NCBI GenBank assembly: GCA_002683315.1
Contig: NYTD01000325.1
Coordinates: 1 to 40,035, forward strand
Source: Deltaproteobacteria bacterium
GTDB lineage: Bacteria; Myxococcota_A; UBA796
DNA length: 40,035 nucleotides
Direction of reading: 5' to 3'
The position numbers and the translations under genes were made by a program. The notes under the pieces were generated by a model. The model searched no databases. It was not told where the DNA came from and saw only the letters and a program-made list of their open reading frames with translations. Below are positions 1-7,598 of this stretch, piece by piece (the stretch's first letter is position 1; each line of letters starts with the position of its first letter).

Positions 1-37
1 ATCGCGTACAAAATAGACAAAGAATCCAAATGATGAA

Positions 38-166
38 ATGGTTGCACCAAAAAAGAGGCTCCTTCTCTTTTTCGTATTTCTCTCATCATCCATCGCTCAA
101 GATCATGGGGAACAAACCCCTTTTGAATTCGTGTGCGCAACGAACGAATCAGTATATTTGTTTTAG
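38..166 (+). CDS. possible 42-aa exported peptide or remnant of a secreted protein
   Basis: This frame is too short for the ORF track. It reads M-VAPKKRLLLFFVFLSSSIA and then about 22 residues ending SVYLF before a TAG. The start looks like a classical Sec signal peptide: lysine/arginine-rich n-region, hydrophobic core and a plausible cleavage site after SIA. The mature part would be only about 23 residues with one Cys. No clear Shine-Dalgarno sequence is seen. Other frames stay open after the stop, so this may be the 5' end of a frameshifted secreted-protein gene rather than a true peptide. Its charged signal peptide differs from the uncharged ones of the lipoproteins in this window. Confidence 0.3.
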   Translation: MVAPKKRLLLFFVFLSSSIAQDHGEQTPFEFVCATNESVYLF

Positions 167-342
167 ACTTCGCCACAATAAGAGAGTACCCGCACCGCAA
201 AAACATCCCCAATAGAAGAGAGCGGTACGTCAAAAGCAAAAGGCTAGGCCTTGGATTAATGGCAAATCGATTGGTTTTCATATATTCTGTATCATACCAA
301 TTCATGAGCAATACCCAACACAGAAAGAATATTTTTTACGAT

Positions 343-1209
343 ATGAGGTTCCCGATGTTTACTCTTGGAAAAGACAGATTTTCTTTGATCAAAGAACTTG
401 GCTATGGTGCAACTGCTTCGGTTCATCTCGCCACAGATCACCTGCTTGAAAAACAATGCGCCATCAAAATACTCTCTCCAACATATATGCAGTCTTCTAA
501 TGCTCTGTTGCGCATGAAAAGAGAATTCCAAGCCTTATCTACACTGGCAGATCCACATATTATCCATATTCAAGAGATCTTTGAAAACCCGCCATTTATC
601 ATTATGGATTTCATCGATGGACAAGGACTGGATCAATGGAATGTCACATATGGCTTGATGCCAGAGGCTCTCCTAATTCGACTCGGATTAGTATTGAGTA
701 AAACACTAGCAAAAGCACATAAACAAGGGTTAATCCATCGTGACATTAAACCATCCAATATACTTATTAAACCCGATGACAATCCGGTTATCGTCGATTT
801 TGGAATGATGCGCGTCGAACATGGGGTTGTGATCACAGCAACAGGAATAGCGATTGGAACAATGGGGTATATTGCCCCAGAACAATTGAACAATGCCAAA
901 ATGGCTGATCAACGATGTGATGTTTTCTCCCTCGGAATCACACTTTTATGTTTGGCCACAGGACTTCCACCTATATCGAGTACAAAACTTTTGGAAAGCT
1001 GTGGAGACAAAATATCTCCACAACTGCTAACGATTTTGATGCGCGCAACACTCGTCGATCCAAACGTACGAACCGCGTCCATGGAAATCTTATACAAACA
1101 GTTATCTCGAGTTCCGCAGCCAAAACCCACATCCGCAAAACTATACATTCCTCGAAAAAAAACACCCCCCGTTCACTTGCAAAAAACCCTATCTATACCT
1201 CCTCGTTGA
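343..1209 (+). CDS. Hanks-type serine/threonine protein kinase, compact and soluble
   Basis: A eukaryotic-like Ser/Thr kinase that transfers phosphate from ATP to protein substrates. With the start at 343 it is 288 aa. The catalytic motifs are all present: glycine loop GYGATASV (about 20-27), catalytic Lys in AIKIL (about 42), IHRDIKPSN (about 131-139), VDFG (about 151-154) and APEQ (about 178). No transmembrane segment or sensor domain follows, only a short basic tail of about 30 residues rich in Pro and Lys. The kinase is therefore probably cytoplasmic and near-minimal. The ORF stays open upstream to a GTG at 133, but those residues do not resemble a kinase; ATG 343 or 355 fits the fold best, and no strong RBS settles it. 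The substrate is unknown. Confidence 0.85.
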   Translation: MRFPMFTLGKDRFSLIKELGYGATASVHLATDHLLEKQCAIKILSPTYMQSSNALLRMKREFQALSTLADPHIIHIQEIFENPPFIIMDFIDGQGLDQWNVTYGLMPEALLIRLGLVLSKTLAKAHKQGLIHRDIKPSNILIKPDDNPVIVDFGMMRVEHGVVITATGIAIGTMGYIAPEQLNNAKMADQRCDVFSLGITLLCLATGLPPISSTKLLESCGDKISPQLLTILMRATLVDPNVRTASMEILYKQLSRVPQPKPTSAKLYIPRKKTPPVHLQKTLSIPPR

Positions 1210-1224
1210 CCAAATGTGACTATT

Positions 1225-1245
1225 TTCGTCAAGTACATTGACGAA
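1225..1245. promoter_or_regulatory. inverted repeat upstream of the ssb gene
   Basis: TTCGTCAA-GTACA-TTGACGAA is a perfect 8-bp inverted repeat with a 5-nt spacer, between the kinase stop and the ssb RBS. No T-run follows on the plus strand, so it is not a typical intrinsic terminator. It could be an operator or a leader hairpin for ssb; this is inference only. Confidence 0.3.
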
Positions 1246-1320
1246 TACCTACGAAAAAAGCATCGAATCCTAGATTTTTATTGGCCTGACCTTTGCACAA
1301 AAGAGGATGCACCGCAACCA

Positions 1321-1328
1321 AAGGAGGT
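1321..1328 (+). promoter_or_regulatory. strong ribosome binding site that fixes the ssb start
   Basis: AAGGAGGT lies 4 nt before ATG 1333. It is an almost perfect anti-Shine-Dalgarno match and excludes the upstream start at 1216 shown in the ORF track. Confidence 0.85.
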
Positions 1329-1332
1329 AACC

Positions 1333-1680
1333 ATGCGAGGCATTAATCAAATCTTTTTACTGGGTCGAATCGGTCAAGATCCAGATCTTAAACAAACTGC
1401 AAACGACAATTGCTATCTCAATCTCAGTTTAGCAACGAATCGTGCGATTCGTCGTGACGACAAATGGGATGAGATTACGGACTGGCATCAAGTTAGAACG
1501 TGGAATCAAACTGCTGAACTCTGTACACGAGTATTAACCAAAGGCTCACCTATCGCTGTTGAAGGACATCTTCGCACAGATCACTGGGTCGATCAAGATG
1601 GGGAAAAGCATAGTCGAACCTATGTTCATGCAGATCGAATTCACTTTCTTCCAAATTCTACTCCTGCAGTAGCCAAATAA
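1333..1680 (+). CDS. ssb: single-stranded DNA-binding protein (short form)
   Basis: An OB-fold protein that coats single-stranded DNA during replication, recombination and repair. The 115-aa product starts MRGINQIFLLGRIGQDP and contains the family signatures: NLSLATN after the first strand, then DWHQV, the VLTKGSPIAVEGHLRT segment and the HADRIHFL strand. Full-length bacterial SSBs are usually 150-180 aa with a Gly/Pro-rich linker and an acidic tip (DDDIPF type) that recruits partners. Here the protein stops a few residues after the OB fold (NSTPAVAK), so the tip is absent. It may be a second, specialised SSB, with the canonical gene elsewhere. A hairpin terminator follows directly. Confidence 0.9.
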   Translation: MRGINQIFLLGRIGQDPDLKQTANDNCYLNLSLATNRAIRRDDKWDEITDWHQVRTWNQTAELCTRVLTKGSPIAVEGHLRTDHWVDQDGEKHSRTYVHADRIHFLPNSTPAVAK

Positions 1681-1698
1681 CCTATACACATGAATCTT

Positions 1699-1728
1699 AT
1701 CGGCGATGAATTTCATCGCCGATTTTTT
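1699..1728 (+). terminator. intrinsic terminator after ssb
   Basis: ATCGGCGATGAA and TTCATCGCCGAT form a perfect GC-containing stem with a tiny loop, and the stem runs into TTTTTT. It begins 18 nt after the ssb stop codon and is the clearest intrinsic terminator in the window. Confidence 0.85.
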
Positions 1729-1948
1729 CATGTCGACATGCTATATTTTATGCGTTAATCGTCATAAATGAGCGAATCTTTTAAGTCGATCAGTTCTGCT
1801 AGAGAACAATAATAGCAATTTAAATCGAAAAAAGTCATACTTTCGTTGATCATTACAATACCATTGAGTACAGTATCTTAGAGAGTCTCCTTGTGTCCAA
1901 TTTACACAAAAAAATACTTATACATACTTTATTATTTTGAGAACCCTC

Positions 1949-2596
1949 ATGAGTATCCCTTTCCTTTATTTCTTGATCTCTTGCGGAGAAAAAGAGTCCG
2001 ATAGTGCGACGCTTCCCCCTGAAGACACATCAGAAGAGATCAACAATTACGAGCCATCGTTTGAGGTTGAACCATCCAATGAAAACAATGAAGCTTTTGA
2101 TGAGAGTCCACAGCAAGTCCTAAATATCCAACATGCTGGTATATGGAATTTATCTCCCGCTGCAGGTCCATATAATTCCATGTATGGAGAGCTAAATATC
2201 CAAGAACTTATCAATGGATACACAGTAGTCCCATACTGTGACTTTACATTTGGTGTAACAGGCTATGTCGCAGAGAATATCTGTGACACATGCGATTTTG
2301 GATTTTCCATTGACTTTTTCGTCTTGGAACCTGAACCTCCTGATGAAGAAACAGAAGAGATCATCATTCCGGAAGAATTTCCACAAGCCGAAGATATCTC
2401 AGAATGCTTCAGTCCAGAGCTTCCACATCATCAAGAAACACGCACCTTAGCATATTCATTCGCAGACGAAATGCTATACTTTAACTACTATAATACCGAC
2501 ATCTGGGTTCCGTGGTATCCTGCAGTATTCCTCAACGACACATTAGAAGTATTCTATCAAGAAGAGGTCGGTTTTTTTGGGGCTGGCGATGATTAG
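1949..2596 (+). CDS. unknown acidic lipoprotein, first gene of the DUF1588/DUF1501 operon
   Basis: A 215-aa predicted lipoprotein of unknown function. ATG 1949 is preferred to the TTG at 1937, because it gives a signal peptide MSIPFLYFLIS followed directly by the lipobox Cys. An acidic, low-complexity linker (about 16-60, rich in E, S, N and P) leads to a domain with a CDTC pair near the middle and many aromatic residues. The gene's last bases overlap the start of the next lipoprotein gene by 8 nt, pointing to translational coupling. The signal peptide has no Lys or Arg, like most lipoproteins in this window. No known family was recognised. Confidence 0.75.
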   Translation: MSIPFLYFLISCGEKESDSATLPPEDTSEEINNYEPSFEVEPSNENNEAFDESPQQVLNIQHAGIWNLSPAAGPYNSMYGELNIQELINGYTVVPYCDFTFGVTGYVAENICDTCDFGFSIDFFVLEPEPPDEETEEIIIPEEFPQAEDISECFSPELPHHQETRTLAYSFADEMLYFNYYNTDIWVPWYPAVFLNDTLEVFYQEEVGFFGAGDD

Positions 2597-3617
2597 TCCA
2601 ATGTTACTTATTTCCGTACTTGTATCATGCGAAGAGAAAAAAGAAGATGAGGTCACTGTTGAGGCATACGTTCCTCCCCAAGAACTTGAGCTTCCATCAT
2701 TAGATGGGATTGATGTCAATACAGCATTTACGGAAGCCATCACACTGGTAGGAAAGGTTCAGCTCAATCCTGCTTGGAAAGGAAATAGAGAAGCACTCTC
2801 ATACAAGCGTCCTTCTTGCCCCGATATCTATGTCGGCATGACAGATGATATCGAAATACCAACCAATGGAGTCATCTGGAATGACTTCTGCAACACGGGC
2901 ACTGGTTTGGAGTTTTCTGGGTATACTGCATGGGTAGGAACCTTAGAACAAAGTGGAGACATCGAATCTCCAGAAGGAAACATCATCAACGGCACACGAC
3001 AGATGAGTGGTCAAGCCTTGGTTCGAGTCTCTGGAGAGAATATCTACGAATTCAAAGGTACTGGGCAAGATGCTCTATACCGTGTTCAAGCTCCAAACTA
3101 CGATCGTTGGACATACTCGGCCACCATCAATGGAACCATCCAAGGTTCTCAAGCCAATGGAGAAGATGCTGGCTTTCGATCTGATATGTACATCTATGCA
3201 ACTGGTGGAGACGCAAACACATTAGAAGCACGTGGAAATGTCTTTTGGAAACAGCATCGAATCCAAAATCGTTTTGATTCTGCTGCTATGGATATCCTAC
3301 TGGTAGATCCTGCCAGTGCTGGACCAGATGATTGCGCTTTGGAACCCAAGGGCTGGATCGGCATCCGAGATGAAAACTCATTTTGGTACGATTTGGTCTT
3401 CATGCCCATGGATGCGGAAGATGACGCCGGATATGAAGATGAAGATCGCTCACAGTGTGATGGCTGTGGTACACTATATCTTCGCGGAAACGAAACCCAA
3501 GCCTATGGCGAAATATGCCCTGATTTCAGCTCTATCTGGACTGAAACTCTGATCGACTTGCCACAAGCCGAAGATTTTGTTTTTACATTTCAGCAAGCCC
3601 AAAACCCAGAACAATAA
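2589..3617 (+). CDS. unknown lipoprotein, second gene of the DUF1588/DUF1501 operon
   Basis: A predicted lipoprotein of about 342 aa. The start at 2589 gives MISPMLLISVLVS before the lipobox Cys; ATG 2601 is an equally plausible internal start. A charged EEKKEDEV stretch follows the Cys, as in surface-anchored lipoproteins. The body contains scattered Cys residues, including a CDGC pair near the C-terminus, and several aromatic-rich strands. This suggests an extracytoplasmic beta-rich fold held by disulfides. It overlaps the upstream gene and is followed 15 nt later by the DUF1588-like gene, so it is co-transcribed. No family was recognised. A role next to the DUF1588/DUF1501 pair is inferred only from position. 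Confidence 0.75.
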   Translation: MISPMLLISVLVSCEEKKEDEVTVEAYVPPQELELPSLDGIDVNTAFTEAITLVGKVQLNPAWKGNREALSYKRPSCPDIYVGMTDDIEIPTNGVIWNDFCNTGTGLEFSGYTAWVGTLEQSGDIESPEGNIINGTRQMSGQALVRVSGENIYEFKGTGQDALYRVQAPNYDRWTYSATINGTIQGSQANGEDAGFRSDMYIYATGGDANTLEARGNVFWKQHRIQNRFDSAAMDILLVDPASAGPDDCALEPKGWIGIRDENSFWYDLVFMPMDAEDDAGYEDEDRSQCDGCGTLYLRGNETQAYGEICPDFSSIWTETLIDLPQAEDFVFTFQQAQNPEQ

Positions 3618-3632
3618 AGGAGAAGTACGTCT

Positions 3633-5240
3633 ATGCTATCTTTATATCTATTTTCTCTTGGATGTTCTCAGACAGAACAAACAGCGCAAGAAGCCTCCAT
3701 GATACCTTTGGAGCCGAGACGTCAACTTATACGGCTTTCTGTTGATTTACGCTCTATTCATCCTTCTGAAGAAGAATTACAAGCCATTGAAGCGAATCCA
3801 AGCTTGTACGAGGACTTTGTTGATCGATATTTGGAAGACCCTAGACTAACAGAACGGGTTCGCCAGATTTTCAATCATCGATACTTGATGCGAACAGGAA
3901 ATACCTTTGGGAATTCCACTTCTTCATACTCTGATGCAGATGTAGCGTATTCCGTGCAAGAAGAATCTCTCTCTCTTCTCGCCTATATATTTGATAATGA
4001 TCTTCCCTACTCGCAGATTGTCACAGCAGACTACACAATGGGGAATCCTGTGCTTGCTCAGATGTGGGATTTGGATTACCCACAAGAAGAAACAGGCTGG
4101 AAACCTGCTCGATACCAAGATGCGCGACCTCATGCTGGCATACTATCCATGAACAGTGTTTGGATGCGATATCCTTCGGAAGGGGGAAATGCAAACCGAC
4201 ATCGAGCCAATGCTGTCTCCAAAATGCTGCTGTGCAATGATTACCTTTCAAGACCGGTAGTCCTTTCTCGCGCAGCTGTCGACCAGCTCACGATCAGCCC
4301 AGAAGATGCGATTAACACCAACACATCGTGTCAATCATGCCATGCAAGTCTTGACCCATTGGCAGCACACTTTTATGGTTTTTTCCCATTGGAAGAAGAA
4401 GACATGCTCGGTACCTACTGGCCTGAGCGAGAATCAAATTGGCGTATGTACGCCAACAAAGAGCCTGCATACTATGGTATCCCAACAGGTAATATCTCTG
4501 ACCTGGGACGAATTATGGCTGAAGATAGCCGTATGTATGAATGTGCGGTACAAACAGTTCTAGAAGGATTAGAACAAAGAAATGTGAATGAAGATGACTG
4601 GACCGTTATGCAGCAACATCTGTCAGCATTCACCGAGTCAGATTATTCTCTCAAGAGCCTGATTCGTTCTGTTGTACTGTCGGAAACATACAAGATTGCA
4701 TCCAGTAATGAAGAATACGTTATGGAGCAATATCCAAGTGTTCGTATCGTCAATCCTCATCAACTTTCCTCAATCATGAAAGACCTCACTGGATTTGAGT
4801 GGACCATAAACGGAAGTGATGCCCTAACAAACAATGGTCTTGGTATTCCTGTTCTTCTCGGTGGGATTGACTCTGTCAATGTATCACAACGAAATTACAC
4901 TCCTTCTGTAGGTTTGGTCTTTACACAAGAGCGACTTGCACAGGCTGCTGGCTGGTTTGTCGCCGATCACGATCTGGATGTCTATCGTGAGGGAGATGCC
5001 AAAATGCTTCATTATGTTACCATTGAGGATACACCTGACAATAATCCCGAAGCTTTTGATTATCAACTTCGAGATCTATACCTTCAGGTTCGAGGCATAC
5101 CCTTGGATGAAGAAGCCAAAGAACCTGAAGAGCTTATGATTCTTTGGAAGCAACTACACAGTCTTGAAGCCTCTCCAAGCAAAGCATGGGCAGGAATCAT
5201 CAGCGCTATCCTTCGTGATCCCGCATTGATTAGCTATTAA
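3633..5240 (+). CDS. DUF1588-like lipoprotein with CxxCH motif
   Basis: A 535-aa lipoprotein with the signal peptide MLSLYLFSLG before the lipobox Cys. An AAGGAGAAG ribosome binding site lies upstream. Residues 33-90 (SVDLRSIHPSEEELQAIEA...RQIFNHRYL) resemble the DUF1549/DUF1592 part of the planctomycete/myxobacterial cytochrome-associated proteins. Residues 190-250 match the DUF1588 pattern: a conserved RANAVSKMLLC segment and then CQSCHASLDP (233-242), a haem-type CxxCH. A C-terminal DUF1585-like part (SDYSLKSLIRSVVLSETY) follows. The protein is shorter than typical fused DUF1592/1588/1585 proteins. It sits directly before a DUF1501 gene, the standard partner. The biochemical role is unknown; haem binding is inferred from one motif. 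Confidence 0.8.
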   Translation: MLSLYLFSLGCSQTEQTAQEASMIPLEPRRQLIRLSVDLRSIHPSEEELQAIEANPSLYEDFVDRYLEDPRLTERVRQIFNHRYLMRTGNTFGNSTSSYSDADVAYSVQEESLSLLAYIFDNDLPYSQIVTADYTMGNPVLAQMWDLDYPQEETGWKPARYQDARPHAGILSMNSVWMRYPSEGGNANRHRANAVSKMLLCNDYLSRPVVLSRAAVDQLTISPEDAINTNTSCQSCHASLDPLAAHFYGFFPLEEEDMLGTYWPERESNWRMYANKEPAYYGIPTGNISDLGRIMAEDSRMYECAVQTVLEGLEQRNVNEDDWTVMQQHLSAFTESDYSLKSLIRSVVLSETYKIASSNEEYVMEQYPSVRIVNPHQLSSIMKDLTGFEWTINGSDALTNNGLGIPVLLGGIDSVNVSQRNYTPSVGLVFTQERLAQAAGWFVADHDLDVYREGDAKMLHYVTIEDTPDNNPEAFDYQLRDLYLQVRGIPLDEEAKEPEELMILWKQLHSLEASPSKAWAGIISAILRDPALISY

Positions 5241-5254
5241 GATAAGGAGAAGCC

Positions 5255-6517
5255 ATGAAATTCAACAGACGTAATTTTCTAACGAACGGTGCTGCTGCAA
5301 GCGCACTTGCTTCTATGGGGTGGTACCCCAACATGGCTCGCGCTGCAGAGGGTGAGCGAAAATTCCTCTTCTTTTTCGCGAGTGGAGCATGGGAAACCAC
5401 AACGGTTTTCGATCCGCATTTTGATACGCCACATGTGGATATGGATCCCATGTCCTCTCTTGTACAAATCAACGATCTACGTTTTAACAGCATCGATGGT
5501 AGAATGAATGTCGATCGCTTCTTTCGCAGATGGTCTTCACGAACGGCTATTGTAAACGGCGTAGATTCACATTCCGTGGGACATGATTCGGGAACAAAAT
5601 TGACATTAACCGGAACCTCCGCATCATCATATGCTGATTGGCCTACGATTTTGGCTGCACAAGGACGAGGAGAATACCCTCTACCACACTTGGTCTTTAG
5701 CGGGCCGAATTATGCTGGTAATTCTGGTGCAGCTGTGGTGCGAGCCGGTGGAGGGTCTCTCATCGACATGATCAACTCATCAATTCATGGACAAGCCGAC
5801 AACCCTGCTCCCGTTTTTTCCGCTCCAGCAGATAGCATGATCGATGCTTTCGCACACAAGCGTGTTGCCGATTTTGCCGCTCGACATGAATTAGAAGGAG
5901 GACATGGACGTCGGCGTACAGCCTCATATCTCAACAATCTCGACCGTGCGATGGAAATTGAAGGAAGACTTTTTGAGGCAGGTTTGGACTCTATAGGAAA
6001 CTCGCTCTCCGATCAAGCACTCAAAGCGGTGGAAATGTTCCGTTTGGGTTTGTCACGAACTGCCATGATTCGTATTCCTGGAGGATGGGATTGTCATGGT
6101 GGGACACAGGTAAACATCGGCCAATACGATAATTTCTTCGCTGCACTTGACGAGCTCATGACCTATATGTCTGTTACACCAGGATCTTCCGCTCCATACC
6201 TCATCGATGAGGTTGTTATTGTCGCTATGAGCGAATTTGGTCGAACACCACGGTTTAATTCCGGTCGTGGAAAAGATCATTGGCCTTTCACTTCTTCTTT
6301 GGTCATAGGTTCAGGTGTCAATGGAGGAAAGACCTTGGGCGCTACAGATGATGCACTCATCGGTGTTCCTGTAGATTTTGAAACAGGACAAGCAAACAAT
6401 AGCGGCGAGATGTTAGGATCGGAAAATCTCGGTGTTGCACTACTCAAATTGGGAGGGCTTGATCCTGAACAGATCTTACCAGGTATTCAACCGTTCAATG
6501 CAATCCTAAAATCATGA
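5255..6517 (+). CDS. Tat-exported DUF1501 family protein (alkaline-phosphatase superfamily)
   Basis: A 420-aa protein preceded by AAGGAG. Residues 1-30 form a twin-arginine signal (NRRNFLTNGAAASAL, cleaved after a MARA site), so a folded protein is exported. DUF1501 signatures are visible: GAWETTTVFDPHF near the start, GGWDCHGGTQ in the middle, and the C-terminal MSEFGRTPRFNSGRGKDHW motif with conserved Asp/His residues. These give the fold of the sulfatase/alkaline phosphatase superfamily, but a catalytic activity has not been shown for the family. The gene lies between the DUF1588-like lipoprotein gene (14 nt upstream) and a cytochrome-like lipoprotein gene that overlaps its stop by 4 nt. 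Confidence 0.9.
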   Translation: MKFNRRNFLTNGAAASALASMGWYPNMARAAEGERKFLFFFASGAWETTTVFDPHFDTPHVDMDPMSSLVQINDLRFNSIDGRMNVDRFFRRWSSRTAIVNGVDSHSVGHDSGTKLTLTGTSASSYADWPTILAAQGRGEYPLPHLVFSGPNYAGNSGAAVVRAGGGSLIDMINSSIHGQADNPAPVFSAPADSMIDAFAHKRVADFAARHELEGGHGRRRTASYLNNLDRAMEIEGRLFEAGLDSIGNSLSDQALKAVEMFRLGLSRTAMIRIPGGWDCHGGTQVNIGQYDNFFAALDELMTYMSVTPGSSAPYLIDEVVIVAMSEFGRTPRFNSGRGKDHWPFTSSLVIGSGVNGGKTLGATDDALIGVPVDFETGQANNSGEMLGSENLGVALLKLGGLDPEQILPGIQPFNAILKS

Positions 6518-6900
6518 TCTTTTGGTTTATTCTTGCATGTTCCAGCAAAGAAGAAACAGAAGACACTGCATTCGCATTGTGTAAGCACGATCCTCCCTTG
6601 AGCTATGCAAACTTTGGTAAGGGATATATCGACTTTCACTGCATTGGATGTCACTCTGTAGAAATACCTGAAACGCATCGCGTCGGTGCTCCTCTGGGTG
6701 TAGACTTCAATACCTATGATGATGTATTACACTGGGCTGAACGAATAGAGGCTCGTGGTACGCGAATATATTCTGAGATCATCACGATGCCACCAGGAGG
6801 TGGACCAACGAATTCAGAATTGGAGATGTTTGAATCTTGGCTCACATGTGCAGTGTTCCCTCAAAAACAAGTTCGAGATAACGAAGGAGAAGAAGAATGA
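6514..6900 (+). CDS. small c-type cytochrome-like lipoprotein
   Basis: A 128-aa lipoprotein whose signal peptide is only MIFWFILA before the lipobox Cys. The mature protein has one CIGCH haem-binding motif (43-47). It ends with an ITMPPGGGP...EMFESWL pattern, typical of cytochrome c domains in which the Met of MPP is the second axial ligand. It probably carries one haem c outside the cytoplasm. Its ATG overlaps the TGA of the DUF1501 gene (ATGA), and its own stop overlaps the next gene in the same way, so it is translationally coupled on both sides. It could pass electrons to or from the DUF1588-like CxxCH protein; this is inferred from context. Confidence 0.8.
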   Translation: MIFWFILACSSKEETEDTAFALCKHDPPLSYANFGKGYIDFHCIGCHSVEIPETHRVGAPLGVDFNTYDDVLHWAERIEARGTRIYSEIITMPPGGGPTNSELEMFESWLTCAVFPQKQVRDNEGEEE

Positions 6901-7523
6901 TCACAGTATGGGGAATCATATTGGGGTGCTCCGAGTATGTCGTAAATCAAGACCGAAAGCGAAATCCAGTCGAACCTCCACCGGCAACTGTGGAGGATAA
7001 CGAAGGAGATGCGCCCAATTGGGCGGACTGTATGCAAGGATATTCTGGAATGTATTTCAACCACGAAATCTCACATGAAGATTTTGGAAAAACCGTAGAA
7101 AATGATGGGGTACCGATCCAACTTCCTTTGGTCGATTGGTGGGATCCAGAATTTCGGAGTTTCTTTCGCTATGATGCATCATTGGATTTTGGACCTTTTT
7201 GGTGGCCCGTCGATGATGGATTTGAAGCAGATCCTTCATACTTCACGGTTCAGTGGAATGCTTGGCTTCGGGTATATGAAAATAATCAAACATTGTCATT
7301 TGTTGTCGGCAGCTTTGGTGAAGTGTGGGTACTCAAGCAAGATCAGATCATCTATCACCGCAGTGTCAGTGAAGACTACGATGTAGAACTCGTTGAGATC
7401 GCACTGGAAAGAGGACAATACCCCATCACCATCTTATATGCTCATCGCGATGGAGAAGCAGGATTTGGCTTTCGCCTTGCATCTGACAATGGTCAAATCT
7501 GCTATCCAGAGCTAGAAGAATAA
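6897..7523 (+). CDS. PA14-like domain lipoprotein, last gene of the operon
   Basis: A 208-aa lipoprotein with the signal peptide MITVWGIILG before the Cys, and an ATGA overlap with the cytochrome gene. Residues about 48-205 read like a PA14/fibro-slime type beta-sandwich. There is a W-rich middle, then an FVVGSFGEVWVLKQD strand pair and a long GQYPITILYAHRDGEAGFGF segment; in PA14 domains this region describes a ligand-binding beta-barrel. Carbohydrate binding is therefore possible but not shown. It closes the six-gene operon. A 75-bp gap with a palindrome follows before the next lipoprotein gene. Confidence 0.7.
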   Translation: MITVWGIILGCSEYVVNQDRKRNPVEPPPATVEDNEGDAPNWADCMQGYSGMYFNHEISHEDFGKTVENDGVPIQLPLVDWWDPEFRSFFRYDASLDFGPFWWPVDDGFEADPSYFTVQWNAWLRVYENNQTLSFVVGSFGEVWVLKQDQIIYHRSVSEDYDVELVEIALERGQYPITILYAHRDGEAGFGFRLASDNGQICYPELEE

Positions 7524-7539
7524 TAGTGGAAGTTATTAC

Positions 7540-7555
7540 AAAATAACGTTATTTT
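7540..7555. promoter_or_regulatory. 16-bp perfect palindrome between two lipoprotein operons
   Basis: AAAATAACGTTATTTT sits in the 75-bp gap between the PA14-like gene and the next beta-helix gene. It could be a weak terminator hairpin or a binding site for a dimeric regulator. There is no GC-rich stem or long T-run to decide between them. Confidence 0.3.
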
Positions 7556-7598
7556 CCAATACAAAAGTCGCAGTACAAATCTGCTCGGAGTACGATTT